Below are positions 16,212-24,684 of a stretch of DNA of 64,000 nucleotides, in pieces (the stretch's first letter is position 1; every line of letters begins with the position of its first letter). This DNA is from Lentzea pudingi (GTDB taxonomy: Bacteria > Actinomycetota > Actinomycetes > Mycobacteriales > Pseudonocardiaceae), in the NCBI RefSeq assembly GCF_014646255.1, contig NZ_BMNC01000019.1:62001-126000 (forward strand), given 5' to 3'. The translations under genes were made by a program, and so were the position numbers. The notes beneath the pieces were generated by a model. It did no database searches and was not told the origin of the DNA. It was given only the letters and a program-made list of their open reading frames with translations.

Positions 16212-17274
16212 GACGTTCCCCGTTCATGCGTTGGACATGGCTCGCGCCGAGTGTGGTATTCGTTTTGTTTCCGGTTCCCCGGCGGTAATTCAATTATTAC
16301 TCCGCCGCGCGTCGCGCACAATAGGAATGGCCGTCTTTTCGGCACCCTTTCGGGTGATTATTGTCGCCGCATTGTGGCGCAATAGAAAACCGTCCGTACG
16401 GTCACATTTCCGAACGTCTTGCACCGATTTCCGCAGGTCAGCGATGCCAAGTGCACGCCGGCCGCCGCGGACGGAAATAGTCGGGCGACACACAAGGAGC
16501 GAATCAAGGGAAATAACTGAAATAAAAGAATAAGGAAGATGGATAGCAGTGAAGGTGAGACAAGGTAGAGGGCTGATCACGAAGTAGTGACCAAGACAGC
16601 GACTACGCAGCCAGCGCCGATGTGTCTACCGGCTTGCGGGCAAGCGAGTCTGGGATACCAGCGGATCCCCCTGCGACACCGATGACCAGCATCTCCGCAG
16701 GCCGTAGAGGGTGGTCCTCTAACCTGATCCCCCGTATGAACCCCGTCATGACCCTCCGTATGAACCACCAACGGAAGGCACTGTGCGTGTAGATGATCTT
16801 CCTTGCCGCTACTTGGCGTGACATGCTGTGACGGTGTGACGTGAGCCGGAATACGGAGGGCTGATTCCGGCGCCCTGCCGGACGACGAGAAGCCTCGTGG
16901 CTCCGGGGCGAGTGGGAGGCCAGGGTCGACTCCTGCGGTAGCACTGAGCAGAGGCGGGCGCTCGAATAGGAGCCGTAGGGATTGTGTCGCTGAACGAGAG
17001 GGCGACGGGTGCGGCGCGAGGACTCGGCCGGCACTGGTGCGCATGTGAGTGTGAGGGATGAGGGGTGAGGGGTGAGGGGTTTCTTCGGTGTCCATGACCC
17101 GAGGCGCCGCGTCGGGGCAAGCGGGAACAGGCCACACTGGTCACGACAACCTCGGGTGACCTCGCATGACGAGAAGGAATTCTTTCCACGGCCAGCTAGT
17201 ATTCCGTCGACGAAGAATCTCCGGGCAACCATCCCGGCCTGCAGAATAGCATTCCTGGCCGCAAGCCGAAAAAG
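16212..17274. repeat. One-kilobase repeat-bearing stretch without a convincing gene
   Basis: The first part (16260-16560) is AT-richer than its surroundings. Further on there are two direct copies of CCGTATGAACC at 16732-16742 and 16756-16766, with an inverted partner ATACGGAGGG at 16851-16860. A perfect 8-bp stem, GCCGGAAT/ATTCCGGC, lies at 16845-16871. Four tandem copies of TGAGGG(G/A) occupy 17052-17079. Open frames exist on both strands but have shadow-like composition. The layout could be an origin, a recombination region or a decayed element; nothing decides between them. Confidence 0.5.
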
Positions 17275-17805
17275 ATGACCATCGAAGCAACTTTGTTGCA
17301 CGACCTGCGCGCAAAGTCTTTTCCGGGCACGGTCACGCACTCGCTGAAGGTCGAAGCACTGGCGTTCTTGACGCTGGCCGAGGCTCTGGTCGTCCCGCTT
17401 GGCGCGCACCCGGAACTCATCGTGCACGCTGCGCCGTACCGCTGCCGGATTGGCGGCGAGGTAGTCGCACTTACCGGAATTGCCGAGTTGGACGAACTCG
17501 GTCTCAGCGACGGCGAGGCCAGCGAACAGGACAAGCCTGCGGGCACGAGCTCGGTCCTGGCTGTGGTCGTTAGGCCCGTACCGTCCTGGCGCCATGTCAA
17601 CTGGCCGTGCTGCGATCACGTGTGCCCTGAGCGTGTGAACTCGCTGGGCCGGCCGGATTGTCCTCGTGGCGTTGTCCCAGCTGGGCTGCCAGGCCGCGAG
17701 CCTGTGGGGTCGGTGCGGCGTCGAGTTCGGCCAGCCGGGCGGTCAGCAGGGTCAGTGTCCGCGGGATGGCGTCGATCTGCCCGAGCCGTTCCTGCAGGCG
17801 CATGA
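17275..17805 (+). CDS. Doubtful ORF with coding-like 5' half
   Basis: The first 95 codons read like a real protein (MTIEATLLHDLRAKSFPG, VEALAFLTLAEALVVPLG, RIGGEVVALTGIAELDELGL) with moderately high GC at third positions. The remaining part is antisense to the end of the large gene at 17597-20731 and turns low-complexity. There is no good ribosome site. It may be a truncated remnant of a gene from the repeat-bearing stretch. No family is recognised. Confidence 0.3.
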   Translation: MTIEATLLHDLRAKSFPGTVTHSLKVEALAFLTLAEALVVPLGAHPELIVHAAPYRCRIGGEVVALTGIAELDELGLSDGEASEQDKPAGTSSVLAVVVRPVPSWRHVNWPCCDHVCPERVNSLGRPDCPRGVVPAGLPGREPVGSVRRRVRPAGRSAGSVSAGWRRSARAVPAGA

Positions 17806-20731
17806 TGTCGCGGTAGAGCGGCTCGTTGTGCGGGTCGAATGCCCGCGCGACCTCCAGCAGGTCCAGGGTCTGCTGCGGGTCGGTGTCGACCAGTGCGCGG
17901 GCCAGCGCGGCGACGGCGTCGACAGCGTCGCGGCGGATCGCCTCGCGTACGGACTCGATCCACTCGTTCGACATGTCTTCTGCCAGTGTTCCGCCGTAGG
18001 CGTTGACCACGTCCCAGAGGGCGTCGATTCGGGCTTGGTCGGTGGTGGCGGCGCGGCGTGCGGCGACAGCGTGAGCGAAGCGCCGGTAGTCGACGCTCAC
18101 CAGCGCGGGGTCGAGTTGGTAGCGGCCGTTGCTCGTCGAGACGATGTCGGTCACCGCTCCGTCGGTGGCGGCGGCCAGTGCGGTGCGCATCCGTGCCAGC
18201 GCGGTGTGCAGGGCGTTGGTCGGTCGGGCCGGCGGGTCGTGGCTCCACAGCGCCGAGATGAGCGGGTCGCGGGTGACGCCGTCGGGGTGCAGCGCGAGAA
18301 ATACCAGCAGTTCCTGGGTTCTGGGCTGCAAGGTCCCGGTGATCTCCCGGGAGCTCGTGGCCGGGTGAGGCTCGGGGTGCCAGTGCACACGCAGGCCACC
18401 GAGCACGGTGACCGTGATCTGCGCGGCGTCCGTGTCGTCCTCGTGGTGGGTGGTGAAGGCCGGCGGTGTTGCGGCCACGGGTTCGGTGTGTCCGTCCGCG
18501 GGCGCCGGATCATCGGTGAGTGCGCCCGGCTGTGGATGTTTTTTCTCCGCACCAGCGACGTCCGCGCGGTCCGGTTTGTGCTGTCGCTCCCGCAGGCCCT
18601 GCGCTGGGCTGGGATCGAGGATCTCCGGCTGGGTGTCGGAGGGTGCGGGTTGCGTAGCCGCGGCCGTGACCTTCAGCTCGATCTCACTCGTACTGGAGGG
18701 GCGGGTCTCGAGCTGGCCTTCCCCCCTCGGCACCGTGTGATCGTTGCCGGCCGGTGGCGTGGCCGCGACGGGCGTGTGTGGTGCCGGTGACAGGTCGGGA
18801 AGGTAGCTGGTGTCCGGCAGGTAGGGCTGGGGTTCGGCTTGGTGCAGCAGATTAAGGAGCTGGGTGGTGTCGTCGCCGCCGAGGCGGAACACCTGGGTGC
18901 CGCGCAGTGCTTCGCCCAGGCCGGGGCCGGTGGCCGAGATCGTGCCGTCGGCGCGGACGTAGCAGGTGACGCCGGGTTGCCACTGGCCCAGCAGCAGCCC
19001 GGTGACACCAAACGGCCTGCCGGTGTCCAGGACCGCCTGGAGCCGCAGGTGCGGTGCTGGTGGCTGGGCGACCAGCACCAGCGGCGGGCACCTCCTGTGC
19101 CCGGCGCCGGGTTCCCGGCTGGTGGTGGCGCGCACCAGGATCTCGGCCTCCACCGCGTCCAGCGCGCTGTCCAGGTCTCGGACGACTCGCACTGTTGAGG
19201 GCAGGTGCAGGTGGCGCGCGCCACGTCCGAGCATCGAGACCAGGTCGCCGGCGGGGACGATGACGACCGTCCCCGCCGATGTCGCCGGATGGCGTGGTGA
19301 GGTGGTCAGTGCCGTGATCAGCAGGGCACGGGCCGCGGCGGGGGCGCCGGCGCCGACCAGTCCGAGGCCGCGAGCGGCGGCGAGGTCGAGGGCGATCTCA
19401 CGACCATCGCGGACACCGATTCCTGGCGTGAGAGCCGCGGTGCCGCCTGCACCGGCCTCGTGTGCGCCCACCATCAAGGGCGGCACGGCCGGGCCAGGCC
19501 GCGAGCGTTCGTCGTCCGCCTCATCTTCGTCGAGGTCGATGTCGTTGTGTGCCTCGGTGCGCAGGTGTGCCAGGCGCAGCTGGTAGACGACCGGGGCGAC
19601 CGGCAGGTCGTCGCGATCGCCGCTGCCAGGCCGGTATCGGCTGCGATGGCGGCGGCGGGCGAGCATCAGCGTCGCGCTGACCGCGGCGGCCAGTCCGAGA
19701 CTGACGAACAGCTCGGCGCCCCATCGGAAGCCGGGTTCGTCCGCCGACTGCGCCGCTGGGGTGCGGCTGGTCGCGGACGGTGGGGCCTGAGGAGTAGATG
19801 GCGCGGGTGGGGCGGGTGTGGACGGCTGGAGGCTGGTCGAGGGCGCGGAGGAGGTCGATGGCGGGGCGGGAGAGTTCGGGGCCTGATCGGCCGGCGGCGG
19901 CGTGGGTGCGTGCGCCTCGCGTGGCAGTGCGAGCTCCTCGCCGGGGAAGATCAGGCTGGGCTGGGTGAAGGCGTGCCCGTTCGGTTGCGGTCTTCCTTTG
20001 TTGAGCTCGAAGATCTCCGGGCAGCGGGCGCCGTCGCCGAGAGTGCGTTGCGCGATGCGCCACAACGAGTCGTGGACTCCGTCATGCGGTGCCAGCACGA
20101 CCACCGACTCTGGCCGCGTGGAAACATCACCCGCGCCGCCAGCGGGCGCTACCGAGCGGCGGCCTTCCAGCGCCTCGGTGCCGGGTGTGGGGTGGTGCCA
20201 GGCTGGGGCGGTCGCCACGACCGGGGCTCCGGTCCCGAGCGTGGCCGACAGCGGGGCGGACGCCGCCAGTGTAAGCCGATTGCCCAGTACCGCCATCAGG
20301 ATCGAGCCGACCAGGGCACCCGCCAGCGCCTGCGTCGGGCCTGCGGCGGAGAACTCGACGGACCGGGCCGCGTCGATCCCGCGCCGGGCCAGATCCACAG
20401 TGCAGGCCACGACGTCGAGGGCGAACGCGGCCCACCAGATCCAGCACGCGCAGGCGATGACGTCCAGCACGAACTCCGCCGTGATCGGGCTGAGCAACAC
20501 GACTTGCAGCTCGGTCCAGGTCAGAACGTGGTCAGGCAGCGGCCAGCCGACGTAGTGCCACAACGCCCACGGCACACCCGCCGTCAAGGCCAGTAGCGCC
20601 GTCGCGGCGACCAGACCGCGCAGCACACGGCCAGCGACACGGATCGTGCCGGCCAGTCCCCGCCGGACACGCCGGCCCGTCGCCGGCGACAGAGCTGACC
20701 CACTGCGGGCGTGGTGCGGCTTGGAGCTCAC
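17597..20731 (-). CDS. Membrane LysM-BTAD regulator of the Tad locus
   Basis: A 1044-residue protein. It has a basic N-terminus, hydrophobic segments at about 38-60 (VLRGLVAATALLALTAG), 80-105 and 130-155, and then a LysM-like segment near 215-275 (HDGVHDSLWRIAQRTLGDG, ending in LIFPGEELALP). A Pro/Ser/Thr-rich stretch and another membrane helix (LFVSLGLAAAVSATLML) follow. The C-terminal 300 residues resemble the winged-helix plus bacterial transcriptional activation (BTAD) module of SARP regulators (ITVTVLGGLRVHW, LALHPDGVTRDPLISALW, ALVSVDYRRFAHAV). Such LysM-BTAD proteins accompany actinobacterial Tad loci. It may sense the envelope and regulate pilus genes; that role is inferred. Confidence 0.85.
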   Translation of the reverse strand: MSSKPHHARSGSALSPATGRRVRRGLAGTIRVAGRVLRGLVAATALLALTAGVPWALWHYVGWPLPDHVLTWTELQVVLLSPITAEFVLDVIACACWIWWAAFALDVVACTVDLARRGIDAARSVEFSAAGPTQALAGALVGSILMAVLGNRLTLAASAPLSATLGTGAPVVATAPAWHHPTPGTEALEGRRSVAPAGGAGDVSTRPESVVVLAPHDGVHDSLWRIAQRTLGDGARCPEIFELNKGRPQPNGHAFTQPSLIFPGEELALPREAHAPTPPPADQAPNSPAPPSTSSAPSTSLQPSTPAPPAPSTPQAPPSATSRTPAAQSADEPGFRWGAELFVSLGLAAAVSATLMLARRRHRSRYRPGSGDRDDLPVAPVVYQLRLAHLRTEAHNDIDLDEDEADDERSRPGPAVPPLMVGAHEAGAGGTAALTPGIGVRDGREIALDLAAARGLGLVGAGAPAAARALLITALTTSPRHPATSAGTVVIVPAGDLVSMLGRGARHLHLPSTVRVVRDLDSALDAVEAEILVRATTSREPGAGHRRCPPLVLVAQPPAPHLRLQAVLDTGRPFGVTGLLLGQWQPGVTCYVRADGTISATGPGLGEALRGTQVFRLGGDDTTQLLNLLHQAEPQPYLPDTSYLPDLSPAPHTPVAATPPAGNDHTVPRGEGQLETRPSSTSEIELKVTAAATQPAPSDTQPEILDPSPAQGLRERQHKPDRADVAGAEKKHPQPGALTDDPAPADGHTEPVAATPPAFTTHHEDDTDAAQITVTVLGGLRVHWHPEPHPATSSREITGTLQPRTQELLVFLALHPDGVTRDPLISALWSHDPPARPTNALHTALARMRTALAAATDGAVTDIVSTSNGRYQLDPALVSVDYRRFAHAVAARRAATTDQARIDALWDVVNAYGGTLAEDMSNEWIESVREAIRRDAVDAVAALARALVDTDPQQTLDLLEVARAFDPHNEPLYRDIMRLQERLGQIDAIPRTLTLLTARLAELDAAPTPQARGLAAQLGQRHEDNPAGPASSHAQGTRDRSTAS

Positions 20732-20842
20732 GGCTGGCTCGTTTCCTCAGCTGTACAGGTCCTGTTCGGCCCGATGCGTCCTGTCCGGCGGGTGAGCACC
20801 GGCCTGGCTAGGGTCACCCCAGCTCAACCGGTTCGGAGGCCG

Positions 20843-21247
20843 TCATGTCACGTCCGCCGTGACCAGTTGCGGTGGCTGGCCTGCCTGGCCGTTGGTCGTT
20901 GTGCTCCCGGCGGACAGCTCGCGGCTCGGGTCGTCGTGCCTGCTAGCGGTGAGCGGCTTCTTCTTCGCACGAGCCGGTTTTGAGGCGTTGAGCCATCCCG
21001 TCAGGACAGCCGGCCGGATGCTGGTGAACCGCGACAGCTCGTCGATGTCCATCACGTCACGCGAGCCGGCGATGACCTCTGCGAGTTGCCGGTCGAACTC
21101 CTCCACCTTGCCGGCGTGGATCGCCCGTTGCCGGGCGAGCTCACCGACCTGTTGCGCCGCGGCGGCTCGCCGCTCCCGCCGAGCAGTGTCGGCTTCCTCG
21201 ACTCGGCGCCTGATCTCCTGCGCTGTCGCGATATCGGTCGTGGCCAT
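20843..21247 (-). CDS. Coiled-coil hypothetical protein, 134 aa
   Basis: The first 75 residues are a charged helix with coiled-coil character (AQEIRRRVEEADTARRERRA, then KVEEFDRQLAEVIAG). A short segment resembling a helix-turn-helix follows (MDIDELSRFTSIRPAVLTGW), then a disordered tail. It lies between the LysM-BTAD gene and the TadE/G-like genes, all on one strand. No family is recognised; a structural or regulatory accessory role is possible. Confidence 0.65.
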   Translation of the reverse strand: MATTDIATAQEIRRRVEEADTARRERRAAAAQQVGELARQRAIHAGKVEEFDRQLAEVIAGSRDVMDIDELSRFTSIRPAVLTGWLNASKPARAKKKPLTASRHDDPSRELSAGSTTTNGQAGQPPQLVTADVT

Positions 21248-21313
21248 CGGGTCTCCCCTTCTGTGCTGATGCCGCGGTGCGAGCGATGAGGACCCTGGGC
21301 TACCGGGGGTGGG

Positions 21314-21760
21314 TCAGGGTTCGGCGGTCGTGATGCCGCGCTGCGGATGCGCGCTGCCCTCGCCGTGAACCTGCAGGCGGGACACGCCGATGAGTCCGAG
21401 TAGCTGGGTCGGCTGGGATGCCGTGACCGTGACGGTCACGGTGTTGCCGGACACGGTGACGGTGCCGGACGCGTCGACGCTGCCGAGGTAGGAGCGGGCC
21501 TCGGCCGCCGCTTGCGCCGGGATCAGGTGAAGCTGGCCGCTGGCGCGGTACTGGGCGAGGTCGAGTGCTTGCGCTCCGGCGCGGGCGGCGGCCTCGGCGT
21601 GCCCGTTGGCCTTGACCTTGGCCGCGAGCGCCAGGCCACCGTCGAGGCCGAGCCCGGCGAGCGCCAGGAGCGCGAGGGTGATCGTCACGACGAACGCGCT
21701 CACCTGCCCGTCGTCCGCACACGACCGCACCCGCCGTGCCAGCTGATTCATCCGGGTCAT
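21314..21760 (-). CDS. TadG-like pilus assembly protein
   Basis: A 148-residue protein with DDGQVSAFVVTITLALLALA near the N-terminus: the short basic head, a Glu-like acidic entry and a single helix typical of TadE/TadG/Flp pseudopilins. The helix is followed by the Ala-rich GLDGGLALAAKVKANGHAEA and an extracellular beta-rich part (SGTVTVSGNTVTVTVTA). Pseudopilins are processed by the prepilin peptidase encoded at 30389 and act in the Tad pilus assembly machine. The start overlaps the upstream stop by four bases (ATGA). Confidence 0.8.
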   Translation of the reverse strand: MTRMNQLARRVRSCADDGQVSAFVVTITLALLALAGLGLDGGLALAAKVKANGHAEAAARAGAQALDLAQYRASGQLHLIPAQAAAEARSYLGSVDASGTVTVSGNTVTVTVTASQPTQLLGLIGVSRLQVHGEGSAHPQRGITTAEP

Positions 21761-22230
21761 CTGCCGCTCCTTCCCTCAGCCACGATGGCCCTGGACCGGT
21801 AGGTGTCCACCGGCTCAATCGCCGTGGCGGACAGCCGTTTCTGGCCTGCGCCGAGCATCAGGGCGTCACCGAGGTCGACGTCGCAGCTGACGGTCACGGT
21901 CACGGTGCCGCCCGGCCGAAGTCCTGCGGTAGCGATGTCCACGGCCACGGATCGGCAGGTCACCCCCGCCGAGGCCAGCGCGGCGGTCGCGGTCGAGCGT
22001 GCCTGGCCGGCGGCGCGGGCACTCGTGCGCTCGAGACTGGCCGCTCTAGCCGCCTGGTGCGCCACGTCATTGATCCGCAGCCGTGCGTCGACACCGCGGT
22101 GCACGACCACAGCGACGAAGACCAGCAGCATCACCAGAAGCGGCGTGACCAGAACGATCTCGCTGCTCGCAGAGCCCCGGTCCTCACGCCACCACGAACT
22201 GCGGCACGGCGTTGTCCGTGCGGCGGTCAT
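21757..22230 (-). CDS. TadE-like pseudopilin
   Basis: A 157-residue protein. The chosen start is MTAARTTPCRSSWW. It has the TadE-type region EDRGSASSEIVLVTPLLVML with Glu in the helix entry, then LVFVAVVVHRGVDARLRIND and an extracellular part with two Cys (VTCRSVAV, VTVSCDVDLGDALML). Its stop overlaps the next start and its start overlaps the preceding stop, so the three genes 22904-21314 are translated as a coupled set. Role: minor component of the Tad/Flp pilus. Confidence 0.82.
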   Translation of the reverse strand: MTAARTTPCRSSWWREDRGSASSEIVLVTPLLVMLLVFVAVVVHRGVDARLRINDVAHQAARAASLERTSARAAGQARSTATAALASAGVTCRSVAVDIATAGLRPGGTVTVTVSCDVDLGDALMLGAGQKRLSATAIEPVDTYRSRAIVAEGRSGR

Positions 22231-22904
22231 GGCGTCACCGCCGCGGGTAGAACGTCGTGCAGTGCGGTCAGGTGCGCGAGCAGGTCGTCGGTCCGGGTCG
22301 TGGCCGCGGCGTGGTGCAGCCGCCGGTTGGCTTCGCGGATGTGTGCGGTGGCGAGGGTGAGCCGGGCTATGACCGGCTGCAGGTCCTCGTGTGCCGTGGG
22401 CGCCTGGTACAGCGCGAGCAGCATGTCCCACGCCAGCCGGTGAACAGCGTCCAAGTGGCCTTGGCCGATCCACGGCGCGGCGGGCCCCGAATGACTCAGG
22501 TGCACCGCGTTGATGACCTGCGCGGCAAGGGCTGCCGCAGCCAACGGTCCCCGATCCAAGAAATCAGTGGAACGGAAGTACCATTCACCTCGCCCGCGGT
22601 CGGTGCGCCAGGCAGCCGTTCGAGCCGTCAGGTCATGACCGAACCGCAGGTAGTCGTAGCGTGCGATCAGCACCGCGACCACGACGAGCACCGCGCCCGC
22701 CGCGACAACAAGAACAAGCATGGGCCGGTTGGCCACGCCGATGAGCAGCGTCAGCACCCCGCCGAGTGCATACAGCCCGGCATCAGGCACCAGGCAACGC
22801 CACACGGCACGGCGACGCAGCCGCTCAAGGGCCAGACCGGGACGCCACAGCACCGGTTCGGTACCGGAACTGAAGCTCCCGTACCGCACAGGAGACTCGT
22901 TCAT
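22227..22904 (-). CDS. Membrane protein of the Tad locus
   Basis: The start MNESPVRYGSF is chosen for its GGAG six bases upstream. The 225-residue protein has two adjacent membrane helices at about 42-85 (AGLYALGGVLTLLIGVAN, MLVLVVAAGAVLVVVAVLIA) and a helical cytoplasmic domain (STDFLDRGPLAAAALAAQVI, then ATAHIREANRRLHHAAA). No family is known to me. Its coupled position between pseudopilin genes suggests an accessory role in pilus assembly. Confidence 0.7.
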   Translation of the reverse strand: MNESPVRYGSFSSGTEPVLWRPGLALERLRRRAVWRCLVPDAGLYALGGVLTLLIGVANRPMLVLVVAAGAVLVVVAVLIARYDYLRFGHDLTARTAAWRTDRGRGEWYFRSTDFLDRGPLAAAALAAQVINAVHLSHSGPAAPWIGQGHLDAVHRLAWDMLLALYQAPTAHEDLQPVIARLTLATAHIREANRRLHHAAATTRTDDLLAHLTALHDVLPAAVTP

Positions 22905-23036
22905 CAGACACTCCAGTCCTCTCACAGCGCCACGCTGTTTGATCCTTTGTGGACATCTGATAGATCGATCGGTCGGTCGGTTGCGTGCGGGTGTCCGTTC
23001 TGGTGCAGCGATACCGCTGGCTCCGGGCTGGGCCTC

Positions 23037-23534
23037 TCAGGGACTCGCGAACCCGTTGACTTCAGGGACGAACCGTTCGACGGGACCTACTGCTTCGGCA
23101 TGAACCGGTAGCTGCAGGAACGGGACAACGGCTCTCGCGGTGCCGGTGATCCGCACGGATGCCGACTCGGTGCTGCGTTCGGCATTGACGCTTGCGCCGG
23201 TCAGCGGGCCTCGTGCGAGCTGGTCGAGCAGTTGCTGCGCGCTCGCGATACCTGCCGCGGCGGTTCCGTTCTGTGCTCGGGTGACAGCGAGTCCTTGTGA
23301 GGCGGCGGCTTGCGCGATGTGGGTGGCGTGCGACCACAGCACGAACTGCACGAGCGTCAGTAGCACCAGGAGCAGTAGCGGTGTGAAGAGCACGAGATCC
23401 GCGCTGGCCGCGCCGCGATCATCCCGCAGAATCCGCTGCAGGCAGCCCCGCTGCCGGGTACCGAGCCGACAGCCACGCCGTTTCCCGGAGCCGTACGGGT
23501 AGTGGCGGCGGGTGGGAGCAGTCACGTGTGCCAT
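23037..23534 (-). CDS. TadE-like pseudopilin
   Basis: The start MAHVTAPTRRHYPY gives a basic 40-residue head. A TadE motif follows (DDRGAASADLVLFTPLLLLV, where Asp replaces the usual Glu), then one long helix and the extracellular part (ARAQNGTAAAGIASAQQLLD, SVRITGTARAVVPFL). It is the third TadE/G-like protein in the locus. It lies 8 bases after the Flp pilin gene, in the same direction. The unusually long basic head may act in membrane targeting or reflect a late true start. Confidence 0.8.
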   Translation of the reverse strand: MAHVTAPTRRHYPYGSGKRRGCRLGTRQRGCLQRILRDDRGAASADLVLFTPLLLLVLLTLVQFVLWSHATHIAQAAASQGLAVTRAQNGTAAAGIASAQQLLDQLARGPLTGASVNAERSTESASVRITGTARAVVPFLQLPVHAEAVGPVERFVPEVNGFASP

Positions 23535-23542
23535 CGCACGGC

Positions 23543-23734
23543 TCACAGCTCGATGCTCGTGGCCTTGGCGATCACCTTGGCCACGATGATTCCGAGCACG
23601 AGGACTCCCGCAGAGATGAGCAGGGCGGTGATCAGCGTCGTCTCGCTCACGTAGCCCGCGCTGGGGTTGCGGCGCAGCAGGTCGATGCGTGCCCGCACCA
23701 TCGTCCACACCATGCTCAACTGGTTGATCGTCAT
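23543..23734 (-). CDS. flp: Flp-type pilin, major subunit candidate
   Basis: A 63-residue protein, MTINQLSMVWTMVRARIDLL with the C-terminal helix ETTLITALLISAGVLVLGII. Size, basic head and single C-terminal helix fit Flp/TadE-type pilins of actinobacteria, although the classic GxxxxEY is replaced by AGYVSE-TT. The peptide would be cut by the prepilin peptidase and polymerised into the Flp pilus. It stands directly before tadC in the operon order. Confidence 0.72.
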   Translation of the reverse strand: MTINQLSMVWTMVRARIDLLRRNPSAGYVSETTLITALLISAGVLVLGIIVAKVIAKATSIEL

Positions 23735-23780
23735 TGTCTTCTCCCTGTCCTATAACGAAAAACGGAACTTGCGCCTCGAC

Positions 23781-24683
23781 TCAGAGGCCGTTGATCACTT
23801 GCGTCAGTGCCGGGTAAGCGACATAGCCGAGGAAGCCGAGGAACAGGCACATGACCGGTAGCGCCATGCGTTCGGTCGCGGAGTGGGCCTCGGCTTCGGC
23901 ATCGGTGAGCTGTCGCGTCCGCAAGGCCGTGGCTTTCGAGGCCAGGCTCGCGCGGACCTTGGCGCCTTCGGTGCCGGCCAGACTGACCGAGGCGGCCAGC
24001 TCGACCAGCTCCGGGATGCCGAGCTCGTCGCCGAGCTGCCGCAGCGTGGCCCACGGGGTCGTGCGGGTCAGTCGCGCGGCGGACAAGGCGCGCTGGATGT
24101 GGGTGAACGCCCAGCCGTGACCGACCGCCGCCGAGTCGTTGAGCGCGCTGTCGACGCCCGCGCCACCGGCCAGCGTGATCCACACCAGGTCCAGGAACGC
24201 CGAGAGCGCATGCCGGAACCCGGTGCGCAGCCTCGCCGCCTCGGCGCGTGCCCGTAGATCGGGCAGCTCGAATCCGATGGCCGCCAGGACGAGCCCGGCG
24301 ATGATCGGGAACTGCCAGCCGATCGGCAGCCCGAGGACGGACAGCCCCAGCAGCAGGAGCGCGGGCACCACCAGTCCGGCGAGAGCGAAACTGGCCTTCT
24401 CCGCCAGGTGCGTGCTGATCGGCCGTCCGGCGACCACCAGGTCGCGGCGCAGCCGCTCGCCAGGCAGCCCCAGCGCGCGCAGCGGCGCGACGGCGGGACC
24501 GCCCAGCTTCGCGGTCCACCCCGTCTCGCCGACGGCCACGATCGGAGGCGGTGCGGGTGCGGCGGTGACCCGCGCCAGCACCATGCCCAGCGCCGGCCGA
24601 GGTGGAAACACCGCGAACGCTAAGGCCCATAGGCCGAGACCGAATCCAGCGCCCAGAACGAGCGCGGTCATCACGGCGCCCAT
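23781..24683 (-). CDS. tadC: TadC, type II/IV secretion F-domain membrane protein
   Basis: A 300-residue membrane protein. An N-terminal helix (LVLGAGFGLGLWALAFAVF) is followed by paired helices near 107-135 (SFALAGLVVPALLLLGLSVL) and the T2SSF cytoplasmic domain (TGFRHALSAFLDLVWITLAG, then HIQRALSAARLTRTTPW, ELVELAASVSLAGTEGAKVR). Terminal helices near the end read MALPVMCLFLGFLGYVAYP. Together with TadB it forms the inner-membrane platform on which TadA works. It is 1 base after tadB (24685). Confidence 0.9.
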   Translation of the reverse strand: MGAVMTALVLGAGFGLGLWALAFAVFPPRPALGMVLARVTAAPAPPPIVAVGETGWTAKLGGPAVAPLRALGLPGERLRRDLVVAGRPISTHLAEKASFALAGLVVPALLLLGLSVLGLPIGWQFPIIAGLVLAAIGFELPDLRARAEAARLRTGFRHALSAFLDLVWITLAGGAGVDSALNDSAAVGHGWAFTHIQRALSAARLTRTTPWATLRQLGDELGIPELVELAASVSLAGTEGAKVRASLASKATALRTRQLTDAEAEAHSATERMALPVMCLFLGFLGYVAYPALTQVINGL

Positions 24684-24684
24684 G

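Noticed and set aside
16800..17070. Possible group II intron or transposon end suggested by short stems
   Set aside because: No domain V-like hairpin, reverse transcriptase or GUGYG start could be recognised, so only the repeats themselves are reported.
19460..20596. A 378-codon plus-strand frame opposite the LysM-BTAD gene
   Set aside because: The composition is Gly/Arg low-complexity and antisense to a gene with clear membrane, LysM-like and BTAD segments.
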